Below the pieces are notes generated by a model that saw only the letters and a program-made list of their open reading frames with translations, did not search any database and was not told the origin of the DNA. From Streptomyces luteolifulvus (GTDB lineage Bacteria > Actinomycetota > Actinomycetes > Streptomycetales > Streptomycetaceae), in assembly GCF_008806595.1 (NCBI RefSeq), contig NZ_VZRB01000010.1, positions 62,001-126,000 on the forward strand: 64,000 nucleotides of DNA, read 5' to 3'. Shown one piece after another: positions 1-8,798 of the stretch; the stretch's first letter is position 1, and every line of letters begins with the position of its first letter. Made by a program: the position numbers and the translations under genes.

Positions 1-389
1 AGCACCCGCACACCGCCGAAGTCGTACGCCGGGCCGGATGCGACCCCGCCCGGTGGGAGTGACGGACGCGCGGGCACCCAGTCCTCGCCGTCCCATGCGT
101 GCGGCGTACGGGCCGTGAAGAACGGCGCCCGAAGCAGCCGAGCCACCCGAACCCGCCCGGCCTCGGTCGCGTCGATCCGGTCCACCCCTGTGGCCCGGTC
201 CCACACCACCTCGCCGTCGGCCTCGAAGAACAGCACCCGGTGCCACGGGATCTCGCCTCCGGGTACGAACGCGGGCAGCGGAACCCGCGTGGGCGCGGCC
301 CCGCGCTGGAGCACGCCCAGCACGAAGCGGGCCGGGTCGAAGCGCGCGTCCCAGCGCACCCGGTGATAGATCTCCTCGCTCGTACGCAC
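1..389 (-). CDS. MJ1316-domain RNA repair protein (3' end cut by window)
   Basis: Reading leftwards from a GTG at 389, about 129 residues are visible and the frame runs off the window edge, so the C-terminus is missing. The first ~80 residues carry RWDARFDP near residue 12, then IPWHRVLFF and EVVWDR. This is the pattern of the MJ1316 (DUF504) domain, which is predicted in the literature to recognise cyclic phosphate RNA ends and is found in RNA repair operons. The gene starts 3 bp after the stop of the RNA ligase-kinase gene on the same strand, so the two are almost certainly cotranscribed. The missing C-terminal part could hold a 2H phosphoesterase or another RNA enzyme, but this cannot be seen here. 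The domain call is by eye. Confidence 0.75.
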   Translation of the reverse strand, partial: MRTSEEIYHRVRWDARFDPARFVLGVLQRGAAPTRVPLPAFVPGGEIPWHRVLFFEADGEVVWDRATGVDRIDATEAGRVRVARLLRAPFFTARTPHAWDGEDWVPARPSLPPGGVASGPAYDFGGVRV

Positions 390-392
390 CGG

Positions 393-2057
393 TCAGACCT
401 CTTCCTCGACGGTCCCGCTCGCCCCGATGTACCAGGTGCGATGCGCGTCGCCGGGGTACGGCGGGCCGAAGCGGCGCAGCTGGGCGGTGAGCACTTCCGG
501 CGGCACCGGGTGCTCGCGGCGGGCGTTGCGCCGTACCAGCTCGTCCTCTTCGACCAGGACCACGGCGTGGGTGGTCAGGGCGTCGCGGCGGTGGGCTATC
601 GTGTGCACGAGCGAGCGCTGCTGCTTGTTCAAGGACGTGGCGTCCCACACCACGGTCCCTCCGGTGGCCAGGGCCCTGTCCAGCCGGTCGGGCGCCTCAC
701 GCAGGACGTCCTGGTTGGCCCGCTGGTCGGCGCGTGCACCGCGCTCCTCGCGCAGATCGTCCAAGGAGATGTACGTGTCCACGCCCGGGAGCCCCCGGGC
801 GAAGGTGCTCTTGCCGCTGCCGGCCGGACCGACCATGTGGATCAGCTTCGGGAAGGCAGCGCCGGACCGTCGGCGCCAGGTCGCCGCGACAGCCTCGTCC
901 ACACCGCCGATGCGCCCCTGCGCGTACGCCTCCCGTGCCTCGGCCCGGCACCGGACGGCCGCGTCGGTCGGCAGCTCGGCGAACGCTTCCCGCAGCGCGC
1001 CCTCGTCCAGGCCCCCGATGTCCTCGGCGTGCAGCGCCGACCACTCCACGTGGTCGCGTGCTTCGTCGGTCGCTGCGGTGGCCCGGGCGACCGCGTGCAG
1101 CAGGCCCAGGTCGGCGGCGTAGGACAACCGCACCAGGCCGGCCCGCCGGTCCTCGTCCGGATACGGCCGGTGCAACGCCTGGTGCAGCCCTACGAGATCG
1201 GCGACCCGGCGCGCGAGCGGCATGCCCACCACTCCGGCGAGACGAGCCGCGAGCCGCGGCCGCCTGCCCGAGTGCAACAGCGCGGCGAGTACGCCGATGA
1301 GCCGGTCGTCCCCGGAGCGCGCCGCCGGATCGAACCGGGCGGCGGCCCGCGGGTCCCCCTCTCCGGGCAGTCCCACGGCCGCCTCCAGCGCCGCCGCATC
1401 GACGGTGTCCCCCGACCGTACGGCCCACAACGCCGCCGCCGGGCAGAGTCCGTTCTCGACGACGGCTGCGTGCATCCAGTGCGTGTCCGTCCGCACATGC
1501 CCGGCCCGCACCCACTTGGCCACGCGCTCCCCGAACTCCTGCGCGCCGAACTCGTCCACGATCCGGACGACGTACCCCTCATGCCGTCCCGGATCCAGCC
1601 TCAGCGCGCGCAGCGCCCGCTCGTCGAACACGCCTCGCCACAGCACACGCGGTACGGGGATGCCGAGCCCGCGCAGAAAGGCCACCGTCCGGTCCCAGTC
1701 CAGGCAGCGGCCGTCCCCGTCCCACACCGAGAAGCCGTAGAACCAGCTCTCCAGGGCGTCGTACGCGATCGAGTGCCGGGCGTACAGGTTCTCCCCGCAC
1801 ACCCGCCAGCCCTCGGGGACGGCGTGGCCGATGCGGGCCTGGAGCGCCTTGACCCAGGTGCGGGACGGGTGGTGGGCCGAGTCCAGCGAGCGGGCGTGCA
1901 GGCCGTCGGCGTACAGCGTGGTGTTCTCACCGTCGAGCTTCTCGGTGACGACGACCTCACGGCCGCGCAGCCCGGACAGATCGGTGACCCGGAGGTCATC
2001 GGCGGTGGCGCCGGGGGACCAGGGAAGATGCCGGGTCCGCGGATAGTGCGTACGCAT
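393..2057 (-). CDS. RNA ligase-polynucleotide kinase fusion
   Basis: The 554-residue protein has two recognisable catalytic parts. Residues ~1-190 are a nucleotidyltransferase-type RNA ligase: KLDGEN with the adenylated lysine at K40, EGYVVR at 160-165 (motif IV) and KWVR with K181 (motif V). Residues ~400-545 are a P-loop polynucleotide kinase: Walker A GPAGSGKST at 410-418, DDLR at 433-436, WDATSLNKQQR at 471-481 and an arginine-rich lid RRNARRE at 509-515. The helical middle region (~195-395) matches nothing I recognise. Together these would 5'-phosphorylate and seal broken RNA; no phosphatase domain is apparent. ATG 2057 follows a GGGGA-type ribosome site. It is divergent from the RHS toxin gene across ~186 bp. 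Confidence 0.85.
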   Translation of the reverse strand: MRTHYPRTRHLPWSPGATADDLRVTDLSGLRGREVVVTEKLDGENTTLYADGLHARSLDSAHHPSRTWVKALQARIGHAVPEGWRVCGENLYARHSIAYDALESWFYGFSVWDGDGRCLDWDRTVAFLRGLGIPVPRVLWRGVFDERALRALRLDPGRHEGYVVRIVDEFGAQEFGERVAKWVRAGHVRTDTHWMHAAVVENGLCPAAALWAVRSGDTVDAAALEAAVGLPGEGDPRAAARFDPAARSGDDRLIGVLAALLHSGRRPRLAARLAGVVGMPLARRVADLVGLHQALHRPYPDEDRRAGLVRLSYAADLGLLHAVARATAATDEARDHVEWSALHAEDIGGLDEGALREAFAELPTDAAVRCRAEAREAYAQGRIGGVDEAVAATWRRRSGAAFPKLIHMVGPAGSGKSTFARGLPGVDTYISLDDLREERGARADQRANQDVLREAPDRLDRALATGGTVVWDATSLNKQQRSLVHTIAHRRDALTTHAVVLVEEDELVRRNARREHPVPPEVLTAQLRRFGPPYPGDAHRTWYIGASGTVEEEV

Positions 2058-2243
2058 GGTGAACGTTCCCCCGTGACAGCCGACGTACCTGATCAGCGTA
2101 GGAGCGCGGGGCGGTGAGGGGCGAGTGGATTACGTGCGGCACGGGGGCCGGGCATGAACCGACCTTTCCGTCGAACGGGTGTGCCTTGTAAGTTCGCGTG
2201 TGCATACGGTTGTTGACGGTGCGCGTGTGACGGGGGTTGGGGT

Positions 2244-5200
2244 ATGGCGGGGTATCGGCCGCGGGATTGGCATGTTCTGGATCTGGAGGGGGATCCGACG
2301 CCGGGTGATCCGGACCGGGTGCGGTCGCTGGCGAAGACCCTGCATGACTTCGCGGACGATGTGTCGGAGGCGTTGCGTCTGGTCAATGGGATGGCCGGTG
2401 AGGACGCGATGCTGGAGTGGGTGGGCAAGTCCGCTGCGGTGTTCCAGGACGAGTTCTCCGGGGTGCCGAAGAATCTGAAGAAGCTGAAGAAGTCCTATGA
2501 GTTGTGCGGGGATGCTTTGGCGGATTTCTGGCCGAAGCTGGAGCGGGCGCAGGCGTTGGCGGACCGGGCGCTGGCCCGGGCGCGGGAGGCGCAGGCGGAT
2601 CTGTCGTCCGCCCAGTCCCGTCTGTCGTCGGCGGATTCGTGGGTGACGCGGGCGAACAAGGAGGCGGACAAGTACAAGGACGATCCGACCGGCAGCAAGT
2701 CCACGGCTGAGAAGCCGGACGAGGCGAAGGTGCGGGCCGCGACGCGGGATGCGCAGAGCGCCAAGTCGGCCCACGCCAAGGCGCAGTCGGACGTCAACGA
2801 TGCGCAGGATGCGCTGGATGCGGCGAAGAAGATGGCTGCGGATGCGCGGAAGATGCGTGAGGAGGCGGCGCGGGACGCGAAGTCGAAGATCGACGAGGCG
2901 TCGGATGCGGGGATCCAGAACCGGTCGTGGTGGGAGGAGGTCGGCGACTGGTTCAGCGACAACTGGGACACCATCGTCGCGGCGTGCAAGATCGTGGTGG
3001 CGGTGGTCGGGATCGTCGCGATGATCATCGGCGGTCCGATCCTCGGCGCGATCGTGCTGGTCGCCGCGCTCGTGGTCCTGGCCGACACGCTCTACAAGTA
3101 TTCCAAGGGCCGGGCGTCGCTGTGGGACGTGGGGCTGGCGGCGCTGGACTGCATCCCGGGCATGAAGGGCCTGACAACTCTGGGTGGGCTGGCCAAGGGG
3201 CTCAAGGGCTTGGGCAAGGTGGGCCTCAAGGGTATGGCCATGGGCGTCAGGGGGCTCGGCAAGAGCGCCCTTTCCATGGGGCGCCAGATGAAGAAGCTCA
3301 TCACCCGTGGAGACCCGGTCGACCTCGCGACCGGCGAACTCGTCATGTCCGCCACCGATGTGGCGCTGGAGGGTGTGCTCCCCCTCGTCCTGGAACGCCA
3401 CTACCGCACGAACGTCCGCAGTGGCCGTTTCCTCGGCCCGAGCTGGACGTGCATGCTCGATCAGCGCCTGCTGCTCGACGACACCGGCGTCCGGTTCGCC
3501 GTCGAGGACGGCATGGTGCTGCACTACCCGGTCCCGGACACGGACGTCCCCGTCCTGCCGGTGGTAGGCCCGGCCTGGCCGCTGAGCTGGGACGGAACCG
3601 CCGACGGCGAACTCGTCGTACACCGGCCCGAGACGGGTCACCGGCTGCGTTTCCGGCCCCTGCAGGACAGGTCGCCCGCCGAACTCCCCCTGGCTGGCGT
3701 CAGCGACCGCAACGGCAACACGATCGGCGTGACCTACCGGGCGGACGGAACACCCGACGAGGTCGTCCACCACGGCGGCTACCGCATCGGCGTGACGTGC
3801 GAGAACAAGAGGATCACCGAACTGACCCTGCGCAGCCACCCCGAGCAGCCGTCCCTGGTCCGCTATGGCTACGACGACCGCGGCAACCTCTCGGCCGTAC
3901 TCAACTCCTCGGGGCTGCCCCTGCGGTTCGACTACGACGACAGCCGACGCATCACGCGCTGGGAGGACCGCAACGGGGTCGGCTACCGCTTCGACTACGA
4001 CGAGGCCGGCCGTTGCGTGACCGGGCACGGCATGGACGGGTTTCTCTCCTACACGTTCGCGTACGACGACGAGGCCCGCCGGACGGTCGCCGTCGACTCG
4101 TTGGGACATGCCACGCACTATCGGTTCAACGACGCCCACCAGTTGGTCGAGGAGACCGACGCGCTCGGCCACACGGTCACCCAGGAGTGGGACCACCGGG
4201 ACCGACTGCTCAGCCGGACCGACCAGCTGGGCCGGTCCCTCCGCATGGAGTGGGACGACGCGGGGCGCCCGACCGCCGTCCGGCTGCCCGACGGCTCCGC
4301 CTCGACGACCCGCTACAACGACCTCGGCCTTCCGGTGGAGATCACCGAGTACGACGGTGCCGTCCTGCGCCAGGCGTGGGACGAGCGCGGCAACTGCACA
4401 TCGGTGACGACCGCCGACGGAGCCACCACAGTCTTCACCCGTGAGCCGACCGGAGCCCTGTCCTCACTGACGGATGCGACGGGGGCGGTCCACCGCTTCA
4501 CCAACAACCCGGCGGGACAGCCGACCTCGGCCGTCGACCCGCTCGGCGCGGTCTTCTCGTACACGTACGACCCCTTCGGCCGGTGCGCCACCGTTGTGGA
4601 CCCCCTGGGCGGGCAGACCCGGCGGACCTGGTCCGTGGAGGGCCTCCTCACCTCGCGGACCGACCCTGATGGCACCGTGGAGCGGTGGACGTACGACGGC
4701 GAGGGCAACCAGGTCACCCACACGGACACGATGGGCCGCACCACCAGATTCACGTACGGCCCCTTCGACCTGCTCACCTCGCGCACGACACCGGACGGCG
4801 TCCGCCACACCTTCCTCCACGACACGGAACTTCGGTTGCTGCAGGTGACCGGGCCTCGCGGGCTGACCTGGGACTACCGCTACGACGCGATCGGCAATCT
4901 GGTCGCCGAGACCGACTTCGACGGCCGCACGCTGGTCTACGGCTACGACCCCGCACGCCAGCTGGTGAGCCGTACCAACGCCGTCGGGCAGACCGCCGCC
5001 TTCGCCTACGACGAGGCCGGCAACCAGACCCGGGTGACGCTCGACGGCCGGACGACCACGTACCTCCATGACCGAGCAGGCCGTCTCGTCCGGGCGGAGG
5101 GGCCCGACGCCGTCCTCACCCAGGAATACGACCGGGGCGGCCGCATCATCACCGAGTCCGTCGACGGGCGGGTCCTGGCCACGGCCTACGACGTTCTCGG

Positions 5201-6791
5201 CCGTCCTGTGCGCCGGACCACGCCCAGCGGCGCGGTCAGCACCTACGCGTACGACCAGGCCGGGCACCGTACGGCGCTCACCGCCGCCGGCCGCACCCTG
5301 GCCTTCGACCACGACGGACTCGGCCGCGAGACGACAAGACGGATCGATTCCGCCCTCACGCTGGCCCATGCCTGGGACTCCGGCGACCGGCTCACCGGCC
5401 AGCAGTTGACGTCGCCGAACAGCGCGCTGCCCTTGACCCAGCGCACCTACACCTATCGGCCGGACGGCCATGTGACCGCGCTCGACGACCGCACGGCCGG
5501 ACGTCGGACATTCGATCTCGACCCGGCGGGACACGTCCTCACGATGCGTGCGGGAGAGCGGACGGAGTCGTACGCCTACGACGACCAGGGCAACCAGACC
5601 CGCGCCACCTGGCCCGACCGGTATTCGGCACAGGAGGCCCGTGGCAAACGCGTCCACCAGGGCAACCGCGTCGTGCGCGCGGGAGGGGTCCACTACGAGT
5701 ACGACGCCGCCGGGCGCGTTGTACAGCGCCGCCGGACGCGGCTGTCGCGCAAGCCCGACATCTGGCGCTACAGCTGGGACGCCGACGACCGGCTCACCTC
5801 CGTCGTCACCCCCGACGGCACGGTCTGGCGCTATCTGCACGACCCGCTGGGACGCCGCGTCGCCAAGCAGCGGCTGACCGCCGACGACCAGGGTGTGGCC
5901 GAGGAGACCCGATTCACCTGGGACGGCCCGCATCTCGTGGAGCAGACCACGGTCCGGACCGGCTCTCCCGGGACGTCGACACTGACTTGGGAGCGCGACG
6001 GCGTCCGGCCACTCGCCCAGACGGAGCGCACCGCCCTGGACCGAGCACCCCAGGACCTGGTCGACGAGCGGTTCTACGCCATCGTCACCGACATCGTGGG
6101 CACCCCGACTGAACTCGTGTCCGAGAACGGTGACATCGCCTGGCGCTCCGACGCCACACTGTGGGGCCTCACAGCGTGGGACGACGCATACGCCACGTCG
6201 ACGCCGCTGCGCTTTCCGGGGCAGTACTTCGATCCCGAGTCGCAGCTGCACCACAACTTCTTCCGGTACTACGACCCGGTCACGGCCGCCTACGTCAGTG
6301 CCGACCCGCTGGGTCTGGACGCGGGCCCGAATCCTCGGACCTACGTGCCGAACCCGCTTTCATGGCTCGACTACCTAGGCCTCCTCACCTGTGCAGAGAA
6401 CGCCGACCTGCTGGCGAAGAACCTGGCCAAGGAGGGCCGGGCGAAAGGCGCGGGCGAGGCCGCCGCGCACATCGTGCCGTCTGGCATGAAGCGCAACAGG
6501 GCGGCAGAGAGCCGGGCCCTGCTGGAGAAGTACGGCGTCGACATCAACGACGCGGCGAACGGGATACCGCTGGGACATCCGCGGCCACACAACTTCACGC
6601 ACCGCAAGCCGTTCCTGCTCCGCCTGAACACGCATTTGGAAACCACGGTGGACAGGATGACGACGGCCGGATACGGGGCCCGTGCCATTCGCAGCGCTCT
6701 GCGTGGGGAACTGCGCTCCATCGGGCAGCAGATCGAGAGAGAGCTGGCGAGCGGGCAACCGGCGGCGGACGCCGTATGGACGGCACCATGA
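2244..6791 (+). CDS. RHS-repeat polymorphic toxin with AHH-type nuclease C-terminus
   Basis: The 1515-residue protein has an Ala/Lys-rich helical N-terminal region (~1-235) resembling WXG/ESX-type leaders, a hydrophobic segment (~243-285), and RGDPVDLATGE at ~355 (DUF6531, typical of RHS toxins). Many YD repeats follow (YDxxG, for example RYDAIGN), then an RHS core ending near DPLGLDAG and LDYLGL at ~1380. The last ~135 residues are a separate toxin tip with AAAHIVPSG, NGIPLG and a closing HNFTHR motif. This is the histidine pattern of AHH/HNH-EndoVII nucleases, so DNA or RNA cleavage is likely. There is no classical Sec signal peptide, so export by a specialised system is probable. The stop overlaps the start of the next gene (ATGA). 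Confidence 0.88.
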   Translation: MAGYRPRDWHVLDLEGDPTPGDPDRVRSLAKTLHDFADDVSEALRLVNGMAGEDAMLEWVGKSAAVFQDEFSGVPKNLKKLKKSYELCGDALADFWPKLERAQALADRALARAREAQADLSSAQSRLSSADSWVTRANKEADKYKDDPTGSKSTAEKPDEAKVRAATRDAQSAKSAHAKAQSDVNDAQDALDAAKKMAADARKMREEAARDAKSKIDEASDAGIQNRSWWEEVGDWFSDNWDTIVAACKIVVAVVGIVAMIIGGPILGAIVLVAALVVLADTLYKYSKGRASLWDVGLAALDCIPGMKGLTTLGGLAKGLKGLGKVGLKGMAMGVRGLGKSALSMGRQMKKLITRGDPVDLATGELVMSATDVALEGVLPLVLERHYRTNVRSGRFLGPSWTCMLDQRLLLDDTGVRFAVEDGMVLHYPVPDTDVPVLPVVGPAWPLSWDGTADGELVVHRPETGHRLRFRPLQDRSPAELPLAGVSDRNGNTIGVTYRADGTPDEVVHHGGYRIGVTCENKRITELTLRSHPEQPSLVRYGYDDRGNLSAVLNSSGLPLRFDYDDSRRITRWEDRNGVGYRFDYDEAGRCVTGHGMDGFLSYTFAYDDEARRTVAVDSLGHATHYRFNDAHQLVEETDALGHTVTQEWDHRDRLLSRTDQLGRSLRMEWDDAGRPTAVRLPDGSASTTRYNDLGLPVEITEYDGAVLRQAWDERGNCTSVTTADGATTVFTREPTGALSSLTDATGAVHRFTNNPAGQPTSAVDPLGAVFSYTYDPFGRCATVVDPLGGQTRRTWSVEGLLTSRTDPDGTVERWTYDGEGNQVTHTDTMGRTTRFTYGPFDLLTSRTTPDGVRHTFLHDTELRLLQVTGPRGLTWDYRYDAIGNLVAETDFDGRTLVYGYDPARQLVSRTNAVGQTAAFAYDEAGNQTRVTLDGRTTTYLHDRAGRLVRAEGPDAVLTQEYDRGGRIITESVDGRVLATAYDVLGRPVRRTTPSGAVSTYAYDQAGHRTALTAAGRTLAFDHDGLGRETTRRIDSALTLAHAWDSGDRLTGQQLTSPNSALPLTQRTYTYRPDGHVTALDDRTAGRRTFDLDPAGHVLTMRAGERTESYAYDDQGNQTRATWPDRYSAQEARGKRVHQGNRVVRAGGVHYEYDAAGRVVQRRRTRLSRKPDIWRYSWDADDRLTSVVTPDGTVWRYLHDPLGRRVAKQRLTADDQGVAEETRFTWDGPHLVEQTTVRTGSPGTSTLTWERDGVRPLAQTERTALDRAPQDLVDERFYAIVTDIVGTPTELVSENGDIAWRSDATLWGLTAWDDAYATSTPLRFPGQYFDPESQLHHNFFRYYDPVTAAYVSADPLGLDAGPNPRTYVPNPLSWLDYLGLLTCAENADLLAKNLAKEGRAKGAGEAAAHIVPSGMKRNRAAESRALLEKYGVDINDAANGIPLGHPRPHNFTHRKPFLLRLNTHLETTVDRMTTAGYGARAIRSALRGELRSIGQQIERELASGQPAADAVWTAP

Positions 6792-7429
6792 TGGACCGTG
6801 CCGATGTGACGACGAACGAGGACGGTGACGCAATGGCTGACGTGCCCGGAAGGGGGCTGTCGGTATATCGGCTCCTGCCGAGCCTGAGCGAGTACCAGGC
6901 GCTACATCTCGACAGGGTCGGTGTGCGCCGACTCATGCGCTGGCAGAGTGCCGGAGCCGACGCAGACCCGCCGACTCGGCTCGGCGCGGAGTGGATGGGC
7001 GAGCGGCGTTGGTCCAAGAGCGAGTTTCCCTCCGGTGGACCGGGCGCTCCCGTGCTCAGTCGGCGTCTCGCGGAGAACCTGGGGGACGCATTGCTGTCGG
7101 CCGGCCGTCTGGTGCCTGTCGACATCACGGGCGCGAAGGACGACGAGTACTTCCTGTACCTGGTGGAACAGGTGGTCGACTGTCTGGACCTTCGCAGGTC
7201 GTCGAAGCCGAAGAGGCTGGACGGGGAAGTCAAGAAGCCGGTGTACCGAGTCGAAGCGCTGCCGACGCATCTGCCCGCCTTCCGCCTGCCGCAGTTCCCC
7301 GGCGCCGTCCAGTGGAACGGCTGGGCGGCCGACCGGCTCGTCAGCCTCACGGGGGACCAGATCGAGAAGCGTCTGACGTGGTCAGAGGACCCCGCGGCCA
7401 AGCCCCATCCGGATCCGTGGGGCTTCTGA
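6788..7429 (+). CDS. Putative immunity protein of the RHS toxin (Imm11/DUF1629-like)
   Basis: The 213-residue product starts at an ATG overlapping the toxin stop by 4 bp, the usual layout of a cognate immunity gene, and translation is probably coupled. A second in-frame ATG at 6833 would remove 15 residues. The body carries GAPVLSRRLAENL, a YLVEQVVDCLDLRRSSKP segment, FRLPQFPGAVQWNGW and a C-terminal HPDPWGF. The VVDxLDxxxS pattern resembles the Imm11/DUF1629 immunity family, but that assignment is by eye and weak. No signal peptide or membrane segment is present, so it should act in the cytoplasm, presumably by binding the AHH nuclease tip. Confidence 0.7.
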   Translation: MMDRADVTTNEDGDAMADVPGRGLSVYRLLPSLSEYQALHLDRVGVRRLMRWQSAGADADPPTRLGAEWMGERRWSKSEFPSGGPGAPVLSRRLAENLGDALLSAGRLVPVDITGAKDDEYFLYLVEQVVDCLDLRRSSKPKRLDGEVKKPVYRVEALPTHLPAFRLPQFPGAVQWNGWAADRLVSLTGDQIEKRLTWSEDPAAKPHPDPWGF

Positions 7430-7512
7430 CGAGGCGGGCCGCCGGGTGGCCGCCAGGTCGAGGGTGAGCTCGCCACCGGTGTACCGGGACCCGGTGCCTT
7501 CTGGACGGCGCC

Positions 7513-8121
7513 ATGACGGCTGACCGCTCCCGTGGGCCTCTCGCGGTGTACCGGCTGATGCCGAGCATGGTGGAGTTCCGGACCCTGTCTCTGGAGGAGT
7601 ACGCGCATCGGAAGCTGATCCGCTGGCTGCGCACCGGTGCCCCCGAGGACCTGCCGGAGTCGTTCACTGCCGAGTGGGTCGGGAATCCGCGTCTGCGGTC
7701 CGCCGAGTTCCCTTGCGGGTATCCGGGCGCTCCGGTGTTCAGCCGCCATGTCGCCGGTCTGGTGGCGGAAGACCTCGCGGCGGCAGGGAGGTACCTCCCC
7801 GTCTATCCGGAAGGCACTGATCCGGAAGAGGGGCCGGACTACCTCCTCTATCTGGTGGCGAAGGTCGTCGACTGCGTGGACCTGCGCAGATCGTCGAAGC
7901 CGAAGAAAGGGACGGGCCAGATGAAGCAGACCGTCTTCCGCCCCGAGGCCCTGCCGGCCGGGCTGCCGGCCTTCCGCGTGCCCGAATTCCCGGGAGGCGT
8001 CCACTGGAATGCCTGGGCGGTGGACCGTCTGAGGGAAATCCTCGGCGCCGACCTGGAGGCCCGTCTGATCTGGTCCGAAGACCGCACGCTCACCCCTCAC
8101 CCCAACCCCTGGGGCTTCTGA
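7513..8121 (+). CDS. Second immunity-like protein, paralogue of the preceding gene
   Basis: The 202-residue protein is clearly homologous along its whole length to the product of 6788-7429. It shares GAPVFSRHVAGL, YLVAKVVDCVDLRRSSKPK, FRVPEFPGGVHWNAW and the ending HPNPWGF. The genes are 83 bp apart and in tandem, so this is a local duplication that has diverged. It may be an orphan immunity gene kept against a related toxin tip, or a second antidote to the same toxin. The ribosome binding site before ATG 7513 is weak. No toxin of its own is seen. Confidence 0.65.
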   Translation: MTADRSRGPLAVYRLMPSMVEFRTLSLEEYAHRKLIRWLRTGAPEDLPESFTAEWVGNPRLRSAEFPCGYPGAPVFSRHVAGLVAEDLAAAGRYLPVYPEGTDPEEGPDYLLYLVAKVVDCVDLRRSSKPKKGTGQMKQTVFRPEALPAGLPAFRVPEFPGGVHWNAWAVDRLREILGADLEARLIWSEDRTLTPHPNPWGF

Positions 8122-8145
8122 GCACTGCGTCGCCTCAGGAGAACC

Positions 8146-8396
8146 ATGGACATAAGGGCCATAGTCACCGAATTCCGCGGTGCGGCCGTGCTTCCCGGCC
8201 TGCCCGACGCCTGGCACTGGTCCCCGGTGTCGGCATCGGCTTGGAGGGAACGCCGTCAGCGGACGGGAAGCGGCTGCTGCAGCCGAGCGGTTGGGAGATC
8301 GACTTCGCGATGACCCGGCTGCACGCCCGAACGGGCTCAGCGCACCGTATGCGGCGGATGACGTGCGGTCCACGAGCCGGCGGGGCGCTGGTTTGA
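8146..8396 (+). pseudogene. Small decayed ORF between immunity gene and rpsJ
   Basis: A good AGGAG ribosome site precedes ATG 8146, which opens a 55-codon frame ending at 8313. Its first ~27 residues (MDIRAIVTEFRGAAVLPGLP, then DAWHWSP) look like a normal protein start, after which the frame turns Arg/Ser-rich and stops. A different frame over ~8220-8396 reads GVGIGLEGTPSADGKRLLQP, which looks more protein-like. A small deletion or frameshift in an ancestral gene would explain both. Its 3' end meets the rpsJ promoter. Product unknown; an immunity-related remnant is only a guess from position. Confidence 0.35.
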
Positions 8397-8420
8397 CCTT
8401 CGTCACCCCCGGGGTATTCT
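8393..8420 (+). promoter_or_regulatory. Candidate housekeeping promoter of the S10 operon
   Basis: TTGACC (8393-8398) and TATTCT (8415-8420) are separated by 16 bp, a good match to the HrdB-type promoter. Transcription would start near 8427. A second possible -10 (CAGACT at 8457-8462) lies just downstream. Confidence 0.6.
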
Positions 8421-8426
8421 CTCCCG

Positions 8427-8798
8427 CTCGATTGGCCAGCCCCCTGCCCCGTATGGCAGACTAGCGGGGTTGCTCGGTCGAGTGTTGATGCTGCGCGCCT
8501 CCCGCCGGGGGGACCGGAAGCGAGTCCCACAGTACTCGTCGCCCTAACTGCCGTGAGGCAGCGCTGGGGCGGACGTACGGGAATCTTCCGGGAAGTGTCA
8601 GTGCGGCACCGGCCAGGCACCCGGTGGGCCTTTCGTCCCCGGCTTGCGGTTCCGGAAGGGCCGTGCTCCCAGCAGGGATGTTCGAACAAGGGGCATCTGT
8701 GTCAGCGGGAGTGCGACACGCCCGACCGCGTGGGTCGGAGGAAATGAAGGAAACGCCGGGTTCCAGAGCGTTACGAGAGACAGGACTACTGAGTAGCC
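8427..8798 (+). promoter_or_regulatory. Long untranslated leader of rpsJ
   Basis: From the predicted start to the rpsJ ATG there are about 370 bases without a convincing gene. The stretch contains several GC-rich inverted repeats and ends in a GGAGGAAATGAAGGA purine run and the rpsJ ribosome site. A leader this long in front of the first gene of an r-protein operon is a candidate for autogenous control, but I cannot assign it to a known leader family by eye. Confidence 0.4.

Noticed and set aside
99..2117. A 672-codon plus-strand open frame opposite the RNA ligase-kinase gene
   Set aside because: It mirrors the real gene in a high-GC genome; its residue make-up (Arg/Pro/Gly-rich) has no family features, while the minus frame carries clear motifs.
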